From CAWDPQ01 sp049642465 (GTDB taxonomy: Bacteria; Acidobacteriota; Vicinamibacteria; Vicinamibacterales; 2-12-FULL-66-21): a DNA stretch of 22,576 nt. Positions 7,715 to 16,198 of the stretch are shown piece by piece. Below the pieces are notes generated by a model. It worked only from the letters and a program-made list of their open reading frames with translations. It had not been told where the DNA came from and ran no database searches. The DNA lies in assembly GCA_049642465.1 (NCBI GenBank), contig JBAROV010000022.1:1-22576 (forward strand), given 5' to 3'. The position numbers and the translations under genes are program-made. How positions within the stretch are numbered: the first letter of the stretch is position 1; every line of letters starts with the position of its first letter.

Positions 7715-8356
7715 CTAGCGAGATGGCACCGTAATCCGGACGTCGCTGAATATCGCGCGTTCCATCACGTCGGCATCGTGCGAGCAGAGCACGAGACCCA
7801 CGAACACCTCGTCGCCAAGATCGACGTCGGAGATCTCGCTGATGGAAAACGGATCGCCAGACTTGGCCGCCGCCATCCTGTAGACACTGCCCTTCCGTTC
7901 GAGTTGCAGCACGTCTGGCGCTTTGACGCTCGCGGGGCGTTCTTCGGTGAGGCCTGCTTTCGTGCGGCGGAATTGCAGCGAGGTCAGCCCGTCACCGTGG
8001 ACAACGGCGTCCACGTACGGTGAATCGGGATCCTGCGTGGAACGGATCATCCACCCGGCCTTGCGGTGCGCGTTCACACCCTTGCCGACCAGCTCGACTC
8101 GGCTGTACAGCGTGAAGTCCCCCTTCATCCGCTTCCAGACGAAGTGGAACTCGTCCCTGGGACCCCACATATTCGCTCCACCCGCCATCAGTGTGTATTC
8201 GCGCAACCCTGGAATGTAGGTCGCAGAGCCACTGATCTTCGGCGAGCCGACGTCCCCATGACCGTCGAAGTCACCGAACGCGCCGGGCTGCGCGCCTGAC
8301 ACGACCGCGACGGCAGCAATAGCCGCCGATACCAGACACGTTCGGAGCGTGCGCAT
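7715..8356 (-). CDS. Secreted DUF1349-like (concanavalin-like) protein
   Basis: 213 residues. Signal peptide MRTLRTCLVSAAIAAVAVVSGA. The body resembles the DUF1349/laminin-G-like beta sandwich often found attached to TolB-type propellers: YTLMAGGANMWGPRDEFHFVWKR, GDFTLYSRVEL, KAGWMIRSTQDPDSPYVDAVVHGDG, VFVGLVLCSHDAD, then AIFSDVRI. Here it stands alone. It is probably a carbohydrate or ligand-binding exported protein; no catalytic residues were recognised. A GTG at 8374 would add six residues, but a candidate -10 TATCAT (8371-8366) overlaps that codon, so I prefer the ATG at 8356. Its start region is divergent from the RnfD-like gene. Confidence 0.78.
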   Translation of the reverse strand: MRTLRTCLVSAAIAAVAVVSGAQPGAFGDFDGHGDVGSPKISGSATYIPGLREYTLMAGGANMWGPRDEFHFVWKRMKGDFTLYSRVELVGKGVNAHRKAGWMIRSTQDPDSPYVDAVVHGDGLTSLQFRRTKAGLTEERPASVKAPDVLQLERKGSVYRMAAAKSGDPFSISEISDVDLGDEVFVGLVLCSHDADVMERAIFSDVRITVPSR

Positions 8357-8474
8357 TCGGGTCAGATGATACACGGCCGACGGCCAGTAGGGCCCATCCG
8401 ACAGCTAGTCCCGCGTAATCAATCGCTTCCGGCCGGCTGCAAGAAACCCGCACCGCCGCCGTTCTAGGGAAAGC

Positions 8475-8480
8475 AGGGAG
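8475..8480 (+). promoter_or_regulatory. Ribosome binding site of the RnfD-like gene
   Basis: AGGGAG lies five bases before the ATG at 8486 and fixes this start. It is one of the few clear Shine-Dalgarno sequences in the window. Confidence 0.6.
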
Positions 8481-8485
8481 CGGCA

Positions 8486-9430
8486 ATGACTGGAACGGCT
8501 TCGACCGCCACTCAGCCCGGGCGTCGGGCTCTCGATCCTCGGCTCTATCAGATCTCGATGCTGGCGTGCCTCCTCGCGTACGGGATGGCGGAGCTGGATT
8601 TCGAGATTACCGTCGCACGCGCGGCAACGATTCTGGCCAGCACGCTGTTGACGCAATACGCCTGCAGCCGGCTGTGGAAGCTCCAGAACTTCGATCCGCG
8701 AAGCGCGTGGATTTCCGGGCTGTCACTGTGCTTGCTGTTGCGCACCAACCACGTCGCTTTGGCGATGCTCGCCGCAGTCATCACGATCGCCAGCAAATTC
8801 ATCATTCGATTCAACGGCAAGCACCTCTTCAATCCGACCAATTTCGGCATCGTCCTCATGATGCTGCTGACCGGACAGGTCTGGGTGTCGCCTGGCCAGT
8901 GGGGAAACGTTGCGTTTTTCGCATTCCTGATGGCATGCCTCGGCGGCCTCGTGGTGAACCGCGCCGCACGCAGCGACGTCACCTACGCCTTCATCTTCTT
9001 CTACATGGCCCTCGTGTTCGGGCGATCGGCGTGGGTCGGTGAACCGATGGTCATTCCGTTCCATCGCCTGCAAAGCGGCGCGCTGCTCCTCTTCACGTTC
9101 TTCATGATTTCCGACCCGAAGACGACGCCGAATTCGCGTGTGGGCAGGGTTCTGTTTGCGTTCCTCGTCGCGTACGGCGCGTGGTACGTCCAGTTCCGGA
9201 TGTTCCGGACCAATGGACTCTTGTGGTCGCTTGCGCTCTTTTCGATGACGGTGCCGCTCATCGATTGGATGCTGCCCGGCACTCAGTATCAGTGGGCGCG
9301 GCCGAGTGCCGGGCACCTGAGGTGGCTTCCGGCTTTCGCCGGAAGAGCAGCGGGCGCCGCAACTCTTGGGCCTGAAGGCGGAAGCCACGGGCCGATTTAC
9401 TCGAAGCACAACTCTGGAGCTGTCATATGA
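8486..9430 (+). CDS. RnfD/NqrB-like membrane protein without partner subunits
   Basis: 314 residues with about eight to nine membrane segments. The motif GKHLFNPTNFGIVLMML (111-127) is characteristic of the RnfD/NqrB family, membrane subunits of ion-pumping electron transport complexes. At the position where RnfD/NqrB normally carry an S-G-A-T flavinylation site, this protein reads QSGALL (196-201), so the FMN-accepting threonine appears to be absent. No rnfABCEG or nqr genes are near. It is followed with an ATGA overlap by a DUF2330 gene, so the two products probably act together. Residues ~272-314 (from RPSAGHLRW onward) look unlike a membrane protein end and coincide with a palindromic DNA element. 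Function unknown. Confidence 0.85.
   Translation: MTGTASTATQPGRRALDPRLYQISMLACLLAYGMAELDFEITVARAATILASTLLTQYACSRLWKLQNFDPRSAWISGLSLCLLLRTNHVALAMLAAVITIASKFIIRFNGKHLFNPTNFGIVLMMLLTGQVWVSPGQWGNVAFFAFLMACLGGLVVNRAARSDVTYAFIFFYMALVFGRSAWVGEPMVIPFHRLQSGALLLFTFFMISDPKTTPNSRVGRVLFAFLVAYGAWYVQFRMFRTNGLLWSLALFSMTVPLIDWMLPGTQYQWARPSAGHLRWLPAFAGRAAGAATLGPEGGSHGPIYSKHNSGAVI
9322..9388. repeat. Palindromic (REP-like) element inside the 3' end of the RnfD-like gene
   Basis: An 8-bp perfect hairpin, CTTCCGGC-TTTC-GCCGGAAG (9326-9345), is nested in an outer inverted repeat, GTGGCTTCC (9322-9330) with GGAAGCCAC (9380-9388). A further small palindrome ACCTGAGGT lies just before it. The element is translated in frame as the last ~35 residues. 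It may be a dispersed extragenic palindrome that landed in the stop region; only a genome-wide count can show that. Confidence 0.55.
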
Positions 9431-10752
9431 GACGAGTGGTTATCGTTGCGGTGATTGCGGCGTTCGCGTGGTCTGGAGATTCTCTTCTCGCCTTTTGCGG
9501 CTTCTATGTCGCCAAGGCCGACACAAAAGTCTTTAACAAAGCTTCGCAGGTAGTCCTGGTGCGAAGTGAGGACAAGACCGTGCTGACAATGGCGAACGAC
9601 TTCAAAGGCGATCCCAAGGAGTTCGCCGTCGTCATTCCGGTGCCCACAGTGCTGCAGAAAGATCAGATCCACGTCGGTGACAAAGCGTTGCTGGATCACC
9701 TCGATGCCTATTCGGCGCCGCGACTGGTCGAGTACTTCGACGACGATCCATGCAGCAGGTTCAGCTACGACAAAGCGCTGCCGATGGCCGCGCCCGTACA
9801 GGAGTCGGTCGCGGTCAGTTCTCTGGCCCGAGCCAGGAGCCTCGGCGTCACGATCGAGGCGCAATACACGGTCGGCGAATACGACATCCTGATTCTCTCG
9901 GCGCAACAAAGCAGCGGGCTGGAAACGTGGCTCCGTGAGAACCACTACCGCATCCCCGCCGGGGCGTCCGCAGTCCTGAACAGCTATATCCGTCAGAACC
10001 TCAAGTTCTTCGTCGCGAAGGTCAATCTGAAAGAGCAGGCGAAGCTTGGCTACTCGATGTTGCGGCCGATTCAGGTGGCGTACGAATCGGCGAAGTTCAT
10101 GCTGCCGATTCGACTGGGGACCGTCAACGCCGATGGCCCGCAGGAACTGTTTGTCTACGCGCTCACGCGAAAGGGACGAGTGGAGACCACGAACTACCGA
10201 ACCGTGAAACTTCCCACGGGGATGGACCTGCCTGTGTACGTGAAGGATCGGTTCAAGGATTTCTACACGGCGATGTTCGCGCACCAGGTTGCCAGGGAGA
10301 ACATGAGCACGATCTTCACAGAGTACGCGTGGGACATGGCCTGGTGCGATCCATGCGCAGCCGAACCGCTTTCGAACGACGACTTGCGAAGACTTGGCGT
10401 CTTCTGGCTGGAGTCGAACGGTCGCCGTGGGCAGGAGGTATTCATGACGCGCCTCCACGTGCGCTACGACTCGGCGCATTTTCCCGAGGATCTGGTGTTC
10501 CAGGAGACCGCCGATCGAAGCAATTTCCAGGGGCGGTACGTGCTCCGCCATGAATGGAAGGGCACGAGCTCGTGTGAAGCCGCCAACCTCTATCGGCAGC
10601 AGTTGCCGAAACGGCGCGAAGCGGAGGCCCAGAATCTGGCAAGGCTGACCGGGTGGAACATCGATCAGATCCGGAAGTCGATGGGTATGAGCAATCCGGC
10701 TGTTCCCCCTGCAATCCCGGAGAAATGGTGGCACCGCATCTGGAAACGTTGA
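9427..10752 (+). CDS. DUF2330 exported protein
   Basis: 441 residues with a signal peptide (MRRVVIVAVIAAFAWSGDSLLAFC). The family signature is visible: FCGFYVAKADTKVFNKASQVV, the acidic-aromatic EFAVVIPVPTVL, then YFDDDPC and a conserved WCDPC (306-310) with a CxxC pair, followed by AAEPLS and LRRLGVFW. There is no C-terminal membrane anchor; the protein ends basic (WWHRIWKR). DUF2330 has no established function known to me. The CxxC and the coupling to an RnfD-like membrane protein (ATGA, 9427-9430) suggest an envelope redox or metal-related role, which is inference. The long antisense ORF across it is a codon-bias shadow. Confidence 0.88.
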   Translation: MRRVVIVAVIAAFAWSGDSLLAFCGFYVAKADTKVFNKASQVVLVRSEDKTVLTMANDFKGDPKEFAVVIPVPTVLQKDQIHVGDKALLDHLDAYSAPRLVEYFDDDPCSRFSYDKALPMAAPVQESVAVSSLARARSLGVTIEAQYTVGEYDILILSAQQSSGLETWLRENHYRIPAGASAVLNSYIRQNLKFFVAKVNLKEQAKLGYSMLRPIQVAYESAKFMLPIRLGTVNADGPQELFVYALTRKGRVETTNYRTVKLPTGMDLPVYVKDRFKDFYTAMFAHQVARENMSTIFTEYAWDMAWCDPCAAEPLSNDDLRRLGVFWLESNGRRGQEVFMTRLHVRYDSAHFPEDLVFQETADRSNFQGRYVLRHEWKGTSSCEAANLYRQQLPKRREAEAQNLARLTGWNIDQIRKSMGMSNPAVPPAIPEKWWHRIWKR

Positions 10753-10794
10753 TCGCCGTAAACCATCACATCGATTGCACCGTCAAAGACGGAG

Positions 10795-13296
10795 ATGAGC
10801 TCCCCAATTGCTGACCTCCGGCTCGCGGTGCGCGGGCTTCGCCGGAATCCCCTCTTTACCACAGTCGCCATCCTCTCGCTGGCGCTTGGTATTGGCGCAA
10901 ATACAGCGATCTTCACGCTGATCGATCAGCTTCTGCTTCGCAAGCTGCCCGTGAAGGCTCCCGAAGAGCTGGTCATGCTCTATCAGCAGGGTGCTCACAA
11001 CGGCAGCAATATGGGAACGCGGATGCACTCGTATCCGCTGTATCAGGATTATCAGACGCGCGCGGAGCCGCTGGCCGAGGTGTTGTGCAGGCGCCTCGTC
11101 GATGCCGCTGTGAGCATCGACAACCAGACGGAACGCGTCGCCGCCGAGATGGTATCCGGCAATTACTTCTCCATGCTCGGTGTGGGTCCTGCGATCGGGC
11201 GCGTCTTCAACTCACAGGAAGATGACCAGGTATATCAGGGACATCCTGTCGTCGTGCTCGGATACGACTACTGGGTGAACCGCTTCGCACGCGATCCGTC
11301 GGTCGTCGGGAAGAAGATCCTCGTCAACAACTATCCGATGACGATCGTCGGCGTGTCCGCAGCGGGATTTGCGGGCATTGACCCGGCGCGAGCGCCGGAA
11401 ATCCGAGTACCGATCTTGATGAAGCCAGTCATGGCGCCCGACTGGGCCTGGATCTACATGGACAACCGGAGGGCCCGATGGGTTCAGATGTTCGCGCGCC
11501 TGAAGCCCGGCCACACCATTGAGTCCGCGCGCGCACCGCTGCAGGGCCTCTTCACACAGATTCGTGCCTACGAGATGACGCTTCCAGCGGCGAAAGACTG
11601 GTCCCAGTATTCGCGCGACCGGTTCATGCAGGGACAGATGCTCGTGGAGAGCGCGGCGATCGGTTTCTCGGGCCTTCGAAACGAATTCTCGACCGCGCTC
11701 GTCGTCCTGATGTGCATGGTCGGGCTCGTGCTGCTCATCGCGTGTGCGAACGTCGCCAACCTGCTCATCGCGCGTGGCTTCATGCGTCAGAAGGAAATCG
11801 CCGTGCGGCTGTCGCTCGGCGCGTCCCGCGGGCGGCTGGTCAAACAGCTGCTGACTGAGAGTCTGGTCCTGTCGATTCTCGGCGGAATCGCCGGGGTATT
11901 CCTCGCCATCGTGCTGACACGAAGTCTGCTGGCGCTGATTCCGGTTGAAGGACAACCGCTCTTGATTAACGCAAACCCCGATGGCCGGATCCTGGCGTTT
12001 ACGATGGTGCTGACCTTCGTCACCGGGATCGTATTCGGACTGCTGCCCGCGTTGCGCGCGAGCCGTCCCGATCCGTGGACCACGCTCAAGGATACGGTGG
12101 GGTCCATTGCGGGCACCGGCGGGTCGCTGTTCCTTCGCAAGGGACTGGTGACCCTGCAGGTCGCGCTGAGTTTCCTGCTCCTGTTCGGCGCGGGCCTGTT
12201 CGTTCGAAGCTTGCAGAATCTAAAGACCACTGACACCGGCGTTGCGCTCGACAACCTGGTGACGTTTCAACTTTCGCCCGATCTCAGTGGCTACGACGAG
12301 CAGCGAACCGTGAACTTCTACAGCCAGCTGCTCGAGCGTCTCCGCTCGGCGCCTGGAGTCAAATCTGCCGCGCTCGCCGCGGTGCCGATCCTTTCCGGCG
12401 ACGAATGGGACAGCTCCACGTCCGTGGAAGGCCATCGGCCCGCCGACGGTGAAGACATGCAGGCCTTCATGAATGCTCTCTCGCCCGGTTACTTCGAGAC
12501 GATGCGGATTCCGATTCTGGAGGGACGTGATTTCACTGCGCTCGACATCAAGCAGGACTCCAAGGTCGCCATTGTCAATCGACGGTTCGCCGAACACTTC
12601 TTCAAAGGTGCGAGCGCCGTCGGCAAGCGCCTCGGGCGCGGCGTCGGACCGAAGGTCAAATTGGACGTGGAGATCATCGGCGTCGTCGCAAATTCGCTGT
12701 ACGAAGGGCCTCGCGAGGGCGTGAGACGGCAGGTGTTCGTTCCCAATTGGGGGCGCGGCGGTGCGACTTTTTATGTCCGGACGCTGACCGGTTCCAGCAG
12801 TGCCTACAACGTCATTCGCACTGAGGTTCGACAGCTCGACGCCTCCATGCCGGTCTATCAGGTGAAGACGGTCGAAGCACAGTTGGATCAGACGCTCTTG
12901 ACGGACCGACTGATCGCTCTCCTGTCTGCCGGGTTCGGCTTCCTCGCAACCCTCCTCGCGTCGGTTGGCCTGTACGGCGTGATGGCATTCGTCGTGGCGC
13001 GCCGCCGTAAAGAGCTTGGGATCCGCCTCGCTCTTGGCGCCCAGCCTGGTGGTGTCATCTGGCTCGTCATGCGCGAGGTGCTGGTGCTGCTGGCGATCGG
13101 CCTCGCCATCGGCGTTCCCGCGGCCCTCGCCCTGGGCCGCTACGTCTCCACGCAGCTATACGGCATCAAGCCCGACGACCCGCTCATCGCGGGAACGACG
13201 GTGGTGGTCTTGGCGCTCGTGTCCGCGGCAGCCGGACTCATTCCCGCGCATCGGGCGAGCAGGATCGATCCGATTCTCGCGTTGAGATACGAATGA
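10795..13296 (+). CDS. ADOP-type FtsX/MacB permease (ADOP-1)
   Basis: 833 residues, the normal ADOP length. Order: a first membrane helix with the family hallmark LALGIGANTAIF (29-40), an extracytoplasmic MacB-like domain (~45-295), three FtsX segments (~303-327, 357-382, 397-418), a fifth helix (~448-470), a second extracytoplasmic domain (~475-700) and three final helices (~705-735, 754-784, 795-818). It ends in RIDPILALRYE. The duplicated MacB_PCD-FtsX layout defines ADOPs. The role is unknown; efflux or envelope transport is an inference from MacB. GGAG abuts the ATG with almost no spacing. The stop is followed after two bases by the left GGGTTCA array. Confidence 0.93.
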   Translation: MSSPIADLRLAVRGLRRNPLFTTVAILSLALGIGANTAIFTLIDQLLLRKLPVKAPEELVMLYQQGAHNGSNMGTRMHSYPLYQDYQTRAEPLAEVLCRRLVDAAVSIDNQTERVAAEMVSGNYFSMLGVGPAIGRVFNSQEDDQVYQGHPVVVLGYDYWVNRFARDPSVVGKKILVNNYPMTIVGVSAAGFAGIDPARAPEIRVPILMKPVMAPDWAWIYMDNRRARWVQMFARLKPGHTIESARAPLQGLFTQIRAYEMTLPAAKDWSQYSRDRFMQGQMLVESAAIGFSGLRNEFSTALVVLMCMVGLVLLIACANVANLLIARGFMRQKEIAVRLSLGASRGRLVKQLLTESLVLSILGGIAGVFLAIVLTRSLLALIPVEGQPLLINANPDGRILAFTMVLTFVTGIVFGLLPALRASRPDPWTTLKDTVGSIAGTGGSLFLRKGLVTLQVALSFLLLFGAGLFVRSLQNLKTTDTGVALDNLVTFQLSPDLSGYDEQRTVNFYSQLLERLRSAPGVKSAALAAVPILSGDEWDSSTSVEGHRPADGEDMQAFMNALSPGYFETMRIPILEGRDFTALDIKQDSKVAIVNRRFAEHFFKGASAVGKRLGRGVGPKVKLDVEIIGVVANSLYEGPREGVRRQVFVPNWGRGGATFYVRTLTGSSSAYNVIRTEVRQLDASMPVYQVKTVEAQLDQTLLTDRLIALLSAGFGFLATLLASVGLYGVMAFVVARRRKELGIRLALGAQPGGVIWLVMREVLVLLAIGLAIGVPAALALGRYVSTQLYGIKPDDPLIAGTTVVVLALVSAAAGLIPAHRASRIDPILALRYE

Positions 13297-13298
13297 AA

Positions 13299-13390
13299 GG
13301 GTTCAGAAAGGGTTCAGAAGGGTTCAGAACAGGTTCAGACAGGGTTCAAGGGTTCAGACATGGTTCAAGGGTTCAGACAGGGTTCAAGGG
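13299..13390 (+). repeat. Left GGGTTCA minisatellite array
   Basis: Nine copies of GGTTCA (at 13300, 13311, 13321, 13332, 13343, 13351, 13362, 13370 and 13381), most preceded by G and separated by GAAA, GAA, GACA or A. Later units alternate GGGTTCAGACA and GGGTTCAA, giving an 18-19-base higher-order period. The array begins two bases after the ADOP-1 stop codon. Its first 21 bases (13299-13319) are identical to the reverse complement of the outer end of the right array (16507-16527). Confidence 0.92.
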
Positions 13391-13597
13391 TGCGCCTGGC
13401 GGCTTTGCTCATGAAGCCGGCCGGGTCCCAGCGCAACCCGCGAACGAGTGATCGCCCGACGTAATCTGGCGATAGACTGAACCATCCGCGCCGATTACGC
13501 AGAGATCACCCCCCGGACCCGACGCCGAGAAGACGATCCACTCACCATCTAGAACCCTGCGATTTGTACGATCTGCAGGTGAATCAGCTTGCTGGCG
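13391..13597 (-). pseudogene. Relic of a TolB/PD40-type beta-propeller gene (frameshifted)
   Basis: Between two in-frame stops the minus strand encodes ~62 codons without a usable start, including VLDGEWIVFSASGPGGD followed by LCVIGADGSVYRQIT and SGDH. This is a typical TolB/PD40 propeller blade (compare PDGxWIVFxS, GDLxVIxADG, RQIT). After SGDH the frame is lost, but another minus-strand frame continues with SLVRGLRWDPAGF, matching the next blade start (R-x-P-R-W-S-P-D-G). That frame then runs straight into the GGGTTCA array. The natural reading is a remnant of a longer gene with one indel, cut at both sides. A 6-bp hairpin, CGTCAC-CGC-GTGACG (13596-13610), lies at its upstream edge. Its identity rests on motif resemblance only. 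Confidence 0.55.
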
Positions 13598-13634
13598 TCA
13601 CCGCGTGACGAGCGGATCCGAGCCAAGACACACG

Positions 13635-16103
13635 TCAACCCTGCCGCAGCGCCTCAGTCGGTTGAACACGCAGCGCTCGGCGCGCCGGCGCGGCGCACGC
13701 CAGCACGCCCACGGCCGCCATGATGACGGACGTGATGACCGACGAGACGAGGAGTTCCACGGTCAGGCTGTCGGCGCGCCATGCGAGGAGCAGGATGAGG
13801 CTGTTGCCGGCGATGATGCCGCCGCCGAGCTGACGAGCGGCACGAGCGAACACGCTGCCGAGCACGTGCCGGCGGTTGGCGCCGAGGGCGATACGGATAC
13901 CGATCTCGCGGGTGCGACGCGCCACGGCGACCGCCATGAGCGCGTACAGACCGGCAGCGGAGAAGACCACCGCCGCGAGCAGAACGCTGCCGAAGACGAC
14001 GCTGCCGAATGACCTCGATTCCTGCTTCTGTGCCACGACCTCGTCGAGGGTGGCGATGTCCTTGAGCTGCAGGCCCGCATCAATCCCTCGCGCAAGGACG
14101 GCGACGCGGGGCGCCAGCGGCGACGCGTCCCCTGCGACGCGAACCGTGACCACCAAAGAATCGAGCTCTGCCGCGGACACCGCGCGATAAATGCACGTCG
14201 TCCCGCCGCCGCCGTCGCCGGCGGTATTCAGATCGGCGACCACGCCGACGATCTCGCTCCAGGATCCCACCTCGCGCACGCTGCCTCGCTGGATCGTGTG
14301 CACCCGTGCGCCCACGGGATTTCTGCCGAGTGCGCGCATGAACGCCTCGTTCACCACGACGGGCCGGTTCGACGCCCCAGCGTCAGCGGCATGCAGGCCG
14401 CGGCCGGCCACGACCGCCGCGCCAAACGCCTCGTGATAACCGGCACCGACAGCCGCCATTCCGAATCCGCCCTCGTAATTGCCGTGGATGCGAGCTGGTG
14501 GCGCGCCGTCCTGCTCTATTTCCAGCGCTACCCAGTCCGGCTGCGCCCCGAGCTGGCGATCGGCGAGCGTCACGTGTGTCACGCCAGCCTCCTCACGCAG
14601 GCGACCCGCGAGTTCTTGGTATACGCGCGCGCGGCGCGCGCCGATCTGCCCATCGTCGGGCACACCGCGCTCGCCGGCCAGCGCCTCGTTGTCCATCCTG
14701 AGACGGAACGTGAGGTAATGCTCCGTCGGAAACGCTGCCCACGTCGACTGCTCCTGACGGGAGTTGGCGTAGATCCCCACCGCGGCGGGCACGAACAGCA
14801 GCGTAAACGCCACTTGCCCGCCGACGATGAACGACCAGATGCCGCCGAACTTCATCGTTCCGCCGGTGCCGGTGATCCCCTGCAGTCCCGCGTGGACAGA
14901 TGCGCGCGTGGCTTTCAGCGCGGGCAGCAGGCCGATCAGGGCCGCGGCGACGAGCGCGAGCAGCAGCGCATACGCAATGGTGACAGGCTCGAGCGTCAGA
15001 TCCACCCAGAACGGCAGACCGTCCCCTGTGATCCGAGGCGCCCGCGCCAGGGCATAGCGCACGGTCGTCTGGGCCACGACCAGCCCAAGCACGGCAGCGG
15101 CGAGAGCCAGCACGAGCCCTTCGGTAACGATCTGCGCGACCACGCGGGCCCGGCTCGCCCCCAGCGCGTGGCGGACGAGGATCTCCGATTCGCGCATCGC
15201 CGTGCGCGCGAAGATCAGCGTCGCGACGTTCGCCGACACCGCCCCCAACAGCAGCAGGACGATGGCGTGGACCGCCACATCCTCCAGGCGCAGCGAATCA
15301 CCCGGCGTGCGCCCGGCGAATGCACGAACCCGCGTCCGCAGCTGCGCGTGGGTGGTCGGCTCGTCGGCGGCAAGGCGTGCCGACACGACGTCGAGCTCCG
15401 AAGCGGCGTCCTGCCAGCTCGCTCCGCCGGCGAGGCGGCCGAACACCTGCACGGCCGGACCTTCGCGCGGCGGAGCGTCCTGGACCGTCAATGGCACCCA
15501 GAGTTGCTCATTGTGCGGGAAGCCGAAGCGCGGCGGCATCACCCCCACCACGATGCGGGCCGTGCGGCCCACGGTCACGACGCGGCCGATGATCGCCGGG
15601 TCGTGGAGGAACTGTCTCTGCCAGACGTCGTAACCCAGGACAACGACGGGCTCCGCACCCGGGACTTCGTCCGCCGGCTGGAGCGGCCTGCCGAGTAACG
15701 GCGACACGCGGGTGAGCGGAAACGCGGACGCCGTGATCTCCGCCACGCGCAGCGATTCGACACGGCCTTCGCCCGTGAGCACGTTGCGCTCGCTCACGCG
15801 GGCGGCGCCGAGCTCCGCCACCGTCTTCAGAGACCGCCGCCAGATCGCGAAATCGTGGAGCACCCTCGGCTCCACGCTTGACGCCGCCGTGTCCTGCGTC
15901 TCGAGGCGCACGACGCTGCCGCCTTCATCGAACGGCAGCTGTTTGTACAGCAGTTCGTCGGCGACTTCGATGCCGACCGCCCCAATCGCGATGGCACCCG
16001 CCAGCGAGAGGCCCCCGATGACCGTGAGCGCGGGATATTTCAGCAGCAAGCGCGCGCCCAGCTTCCAGTCGAGCCACGAGACCGCGTTCAGGCCGGCATT
16101 CAT
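13635..16103 (-). CDS. Divergent ADOP-type permease in reverse orientation (ADOP-2)
   Basis: 822 residues. The overall ADOP layout is kept: an N-terminal helix (YPALTVIGGLSLAGAIAIGAVG), a MacB-like domain with VVVLGYDVWQRQFLHDPAIIG and VVGVMPPRFGFP, an FtsX block (AIVLLLLGAVSANVATLIFARTAMRESEILVRHALGASRARV), a second periplasmic half and three final helices. The hallmark LALGIGANTAIF is replaced by LSLAGAIAIGAVGIEVAD, and the tail RVQPTEALRQG differs from the xDPxxALRxE of its neighbours, so this is a separate subfamily. Hand counts of four lines gave about 72 percent G+C, against about 65-70 percent in four lines of the flanking ADOPs. The ATG follows GGAGGAGTGGAGTGT; GTG 16202 is an alternative in-frame start. 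It lies inside inverted repeat arrays and opposes both neighbours. Confidence 0.88.
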   Translation of the reverse strand: MNAGLNAVSWLDWKLGARLLLKYPALTVIGGLSLAGAIAIGAVGIEVADELLYKQLPFDEGGSVVRLETQDTAASSVEPRVLHDFAIWRRSLKTVAELGAARVSERNVLTGEGRVESLRVAEITASAFPLTRVSPLLGRPLQPADEVPGAEPVVVLGYDVWQRQFLHDPAIIGRVVTVGRTARIVVGVMPPRFGFPHNEQLWVPLTVQDAPPREGPAVQVFGRLAGGASWQDAASELDVVSARLAADEPTTHAQLRTRVRAFAGRTPGDSLRLEDVAVHAIVLLLLGAVSANVATLIFARTAMRESEILVRHALGASRARVVAQIVTEGLVLALAAAVLGLVVAQTTVRYALARAPRITGDGLPFWVDLTLEPVTIAYALLLALVAAALIGLLPALKATRASVHAGLQGITGTGGTMKFGGIWSFIVGGQVAFTLLFVPAAVGIYANSRQEQSTWAAFPTEHYLTFRLRMDNEALAGERGVPDDGQIGARRARVYQELAGRLREEAGVTHVTLADRQLGAQPDWVALEIEQDGAPPARIHGNYEGGFGMAAVGAGYHEAFGAAVVAGRGLHAADAGASNRPVVVNEAFMRALGRNPVGARVHTIQRGSVREVGSWSEIVGVVADLNTAGDGGGGTTCIYRAVSAAELDSLVVTVRVAGDASPLAPRVAVLARGIDAGLQLKDIATLDEVVAQKQESRSFGSVVFGSVLLAAVVFSAAGLYALMAVAVARRTREIGIRIALGANRRHVLGSVFARAARQLGGGIIAGNSLILLLAWRADSLTVELLVSSVITSVIMAAVGVLACAAPARRALRVQPTEALRQG

Positions 16104-16111
16104 ACACTCCA

Positions 16112-16118
16112 CTCCTCC
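16112..16118 (-). promoter_or_regulatory. Ribosome binding site of ADOP-2
   Basis: GGAGGAG on the minus strand, eight bases before the ATG at 16103, with a second GGAG (16110-16107) closer to it. This decides the start against the longer GTG version at 16202. Confidence 0.6.
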
Positions 16119-16198
16119 CATCCGCACGTGTCGGCACATCGGGTCATGCTCATCGAGGTGGCAGATGGAAGCATCTCCCCGCGGACCAGCCGATGTCT

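Noticed and set aside
8271..8486. 71-residue minus-strand ORF upstream of the DUF1349-like gene with a hydrophobic stretch
   Set aside because: It overlaps the signal peptide coding region of that gene in another frame and has no ribosome site or recognisable motif.
9397..10734. 445-residue minus-strand ORF
   Set aside because: It is exactly antisense to the DUF2330 gene, has no recognisable domain and an Arg/His/Val-rich composition typical of shadow frames in G+C-rich DNA.
13391..13634. tRNA or small RNA gene in the gap after ADOP-1
   Set aside because: I found no cloverleaf or anticodon arm; the only structure is a 6-bp hairpin, and the sequence is better explained as a propeller gene relic.
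14298..15698. 466-residue plus-strand ORF
   Set aside because: Antisense to ADOP-2, extremely Arg/His/Gln-rich and low in hydrophobic residues; a shadow frame.
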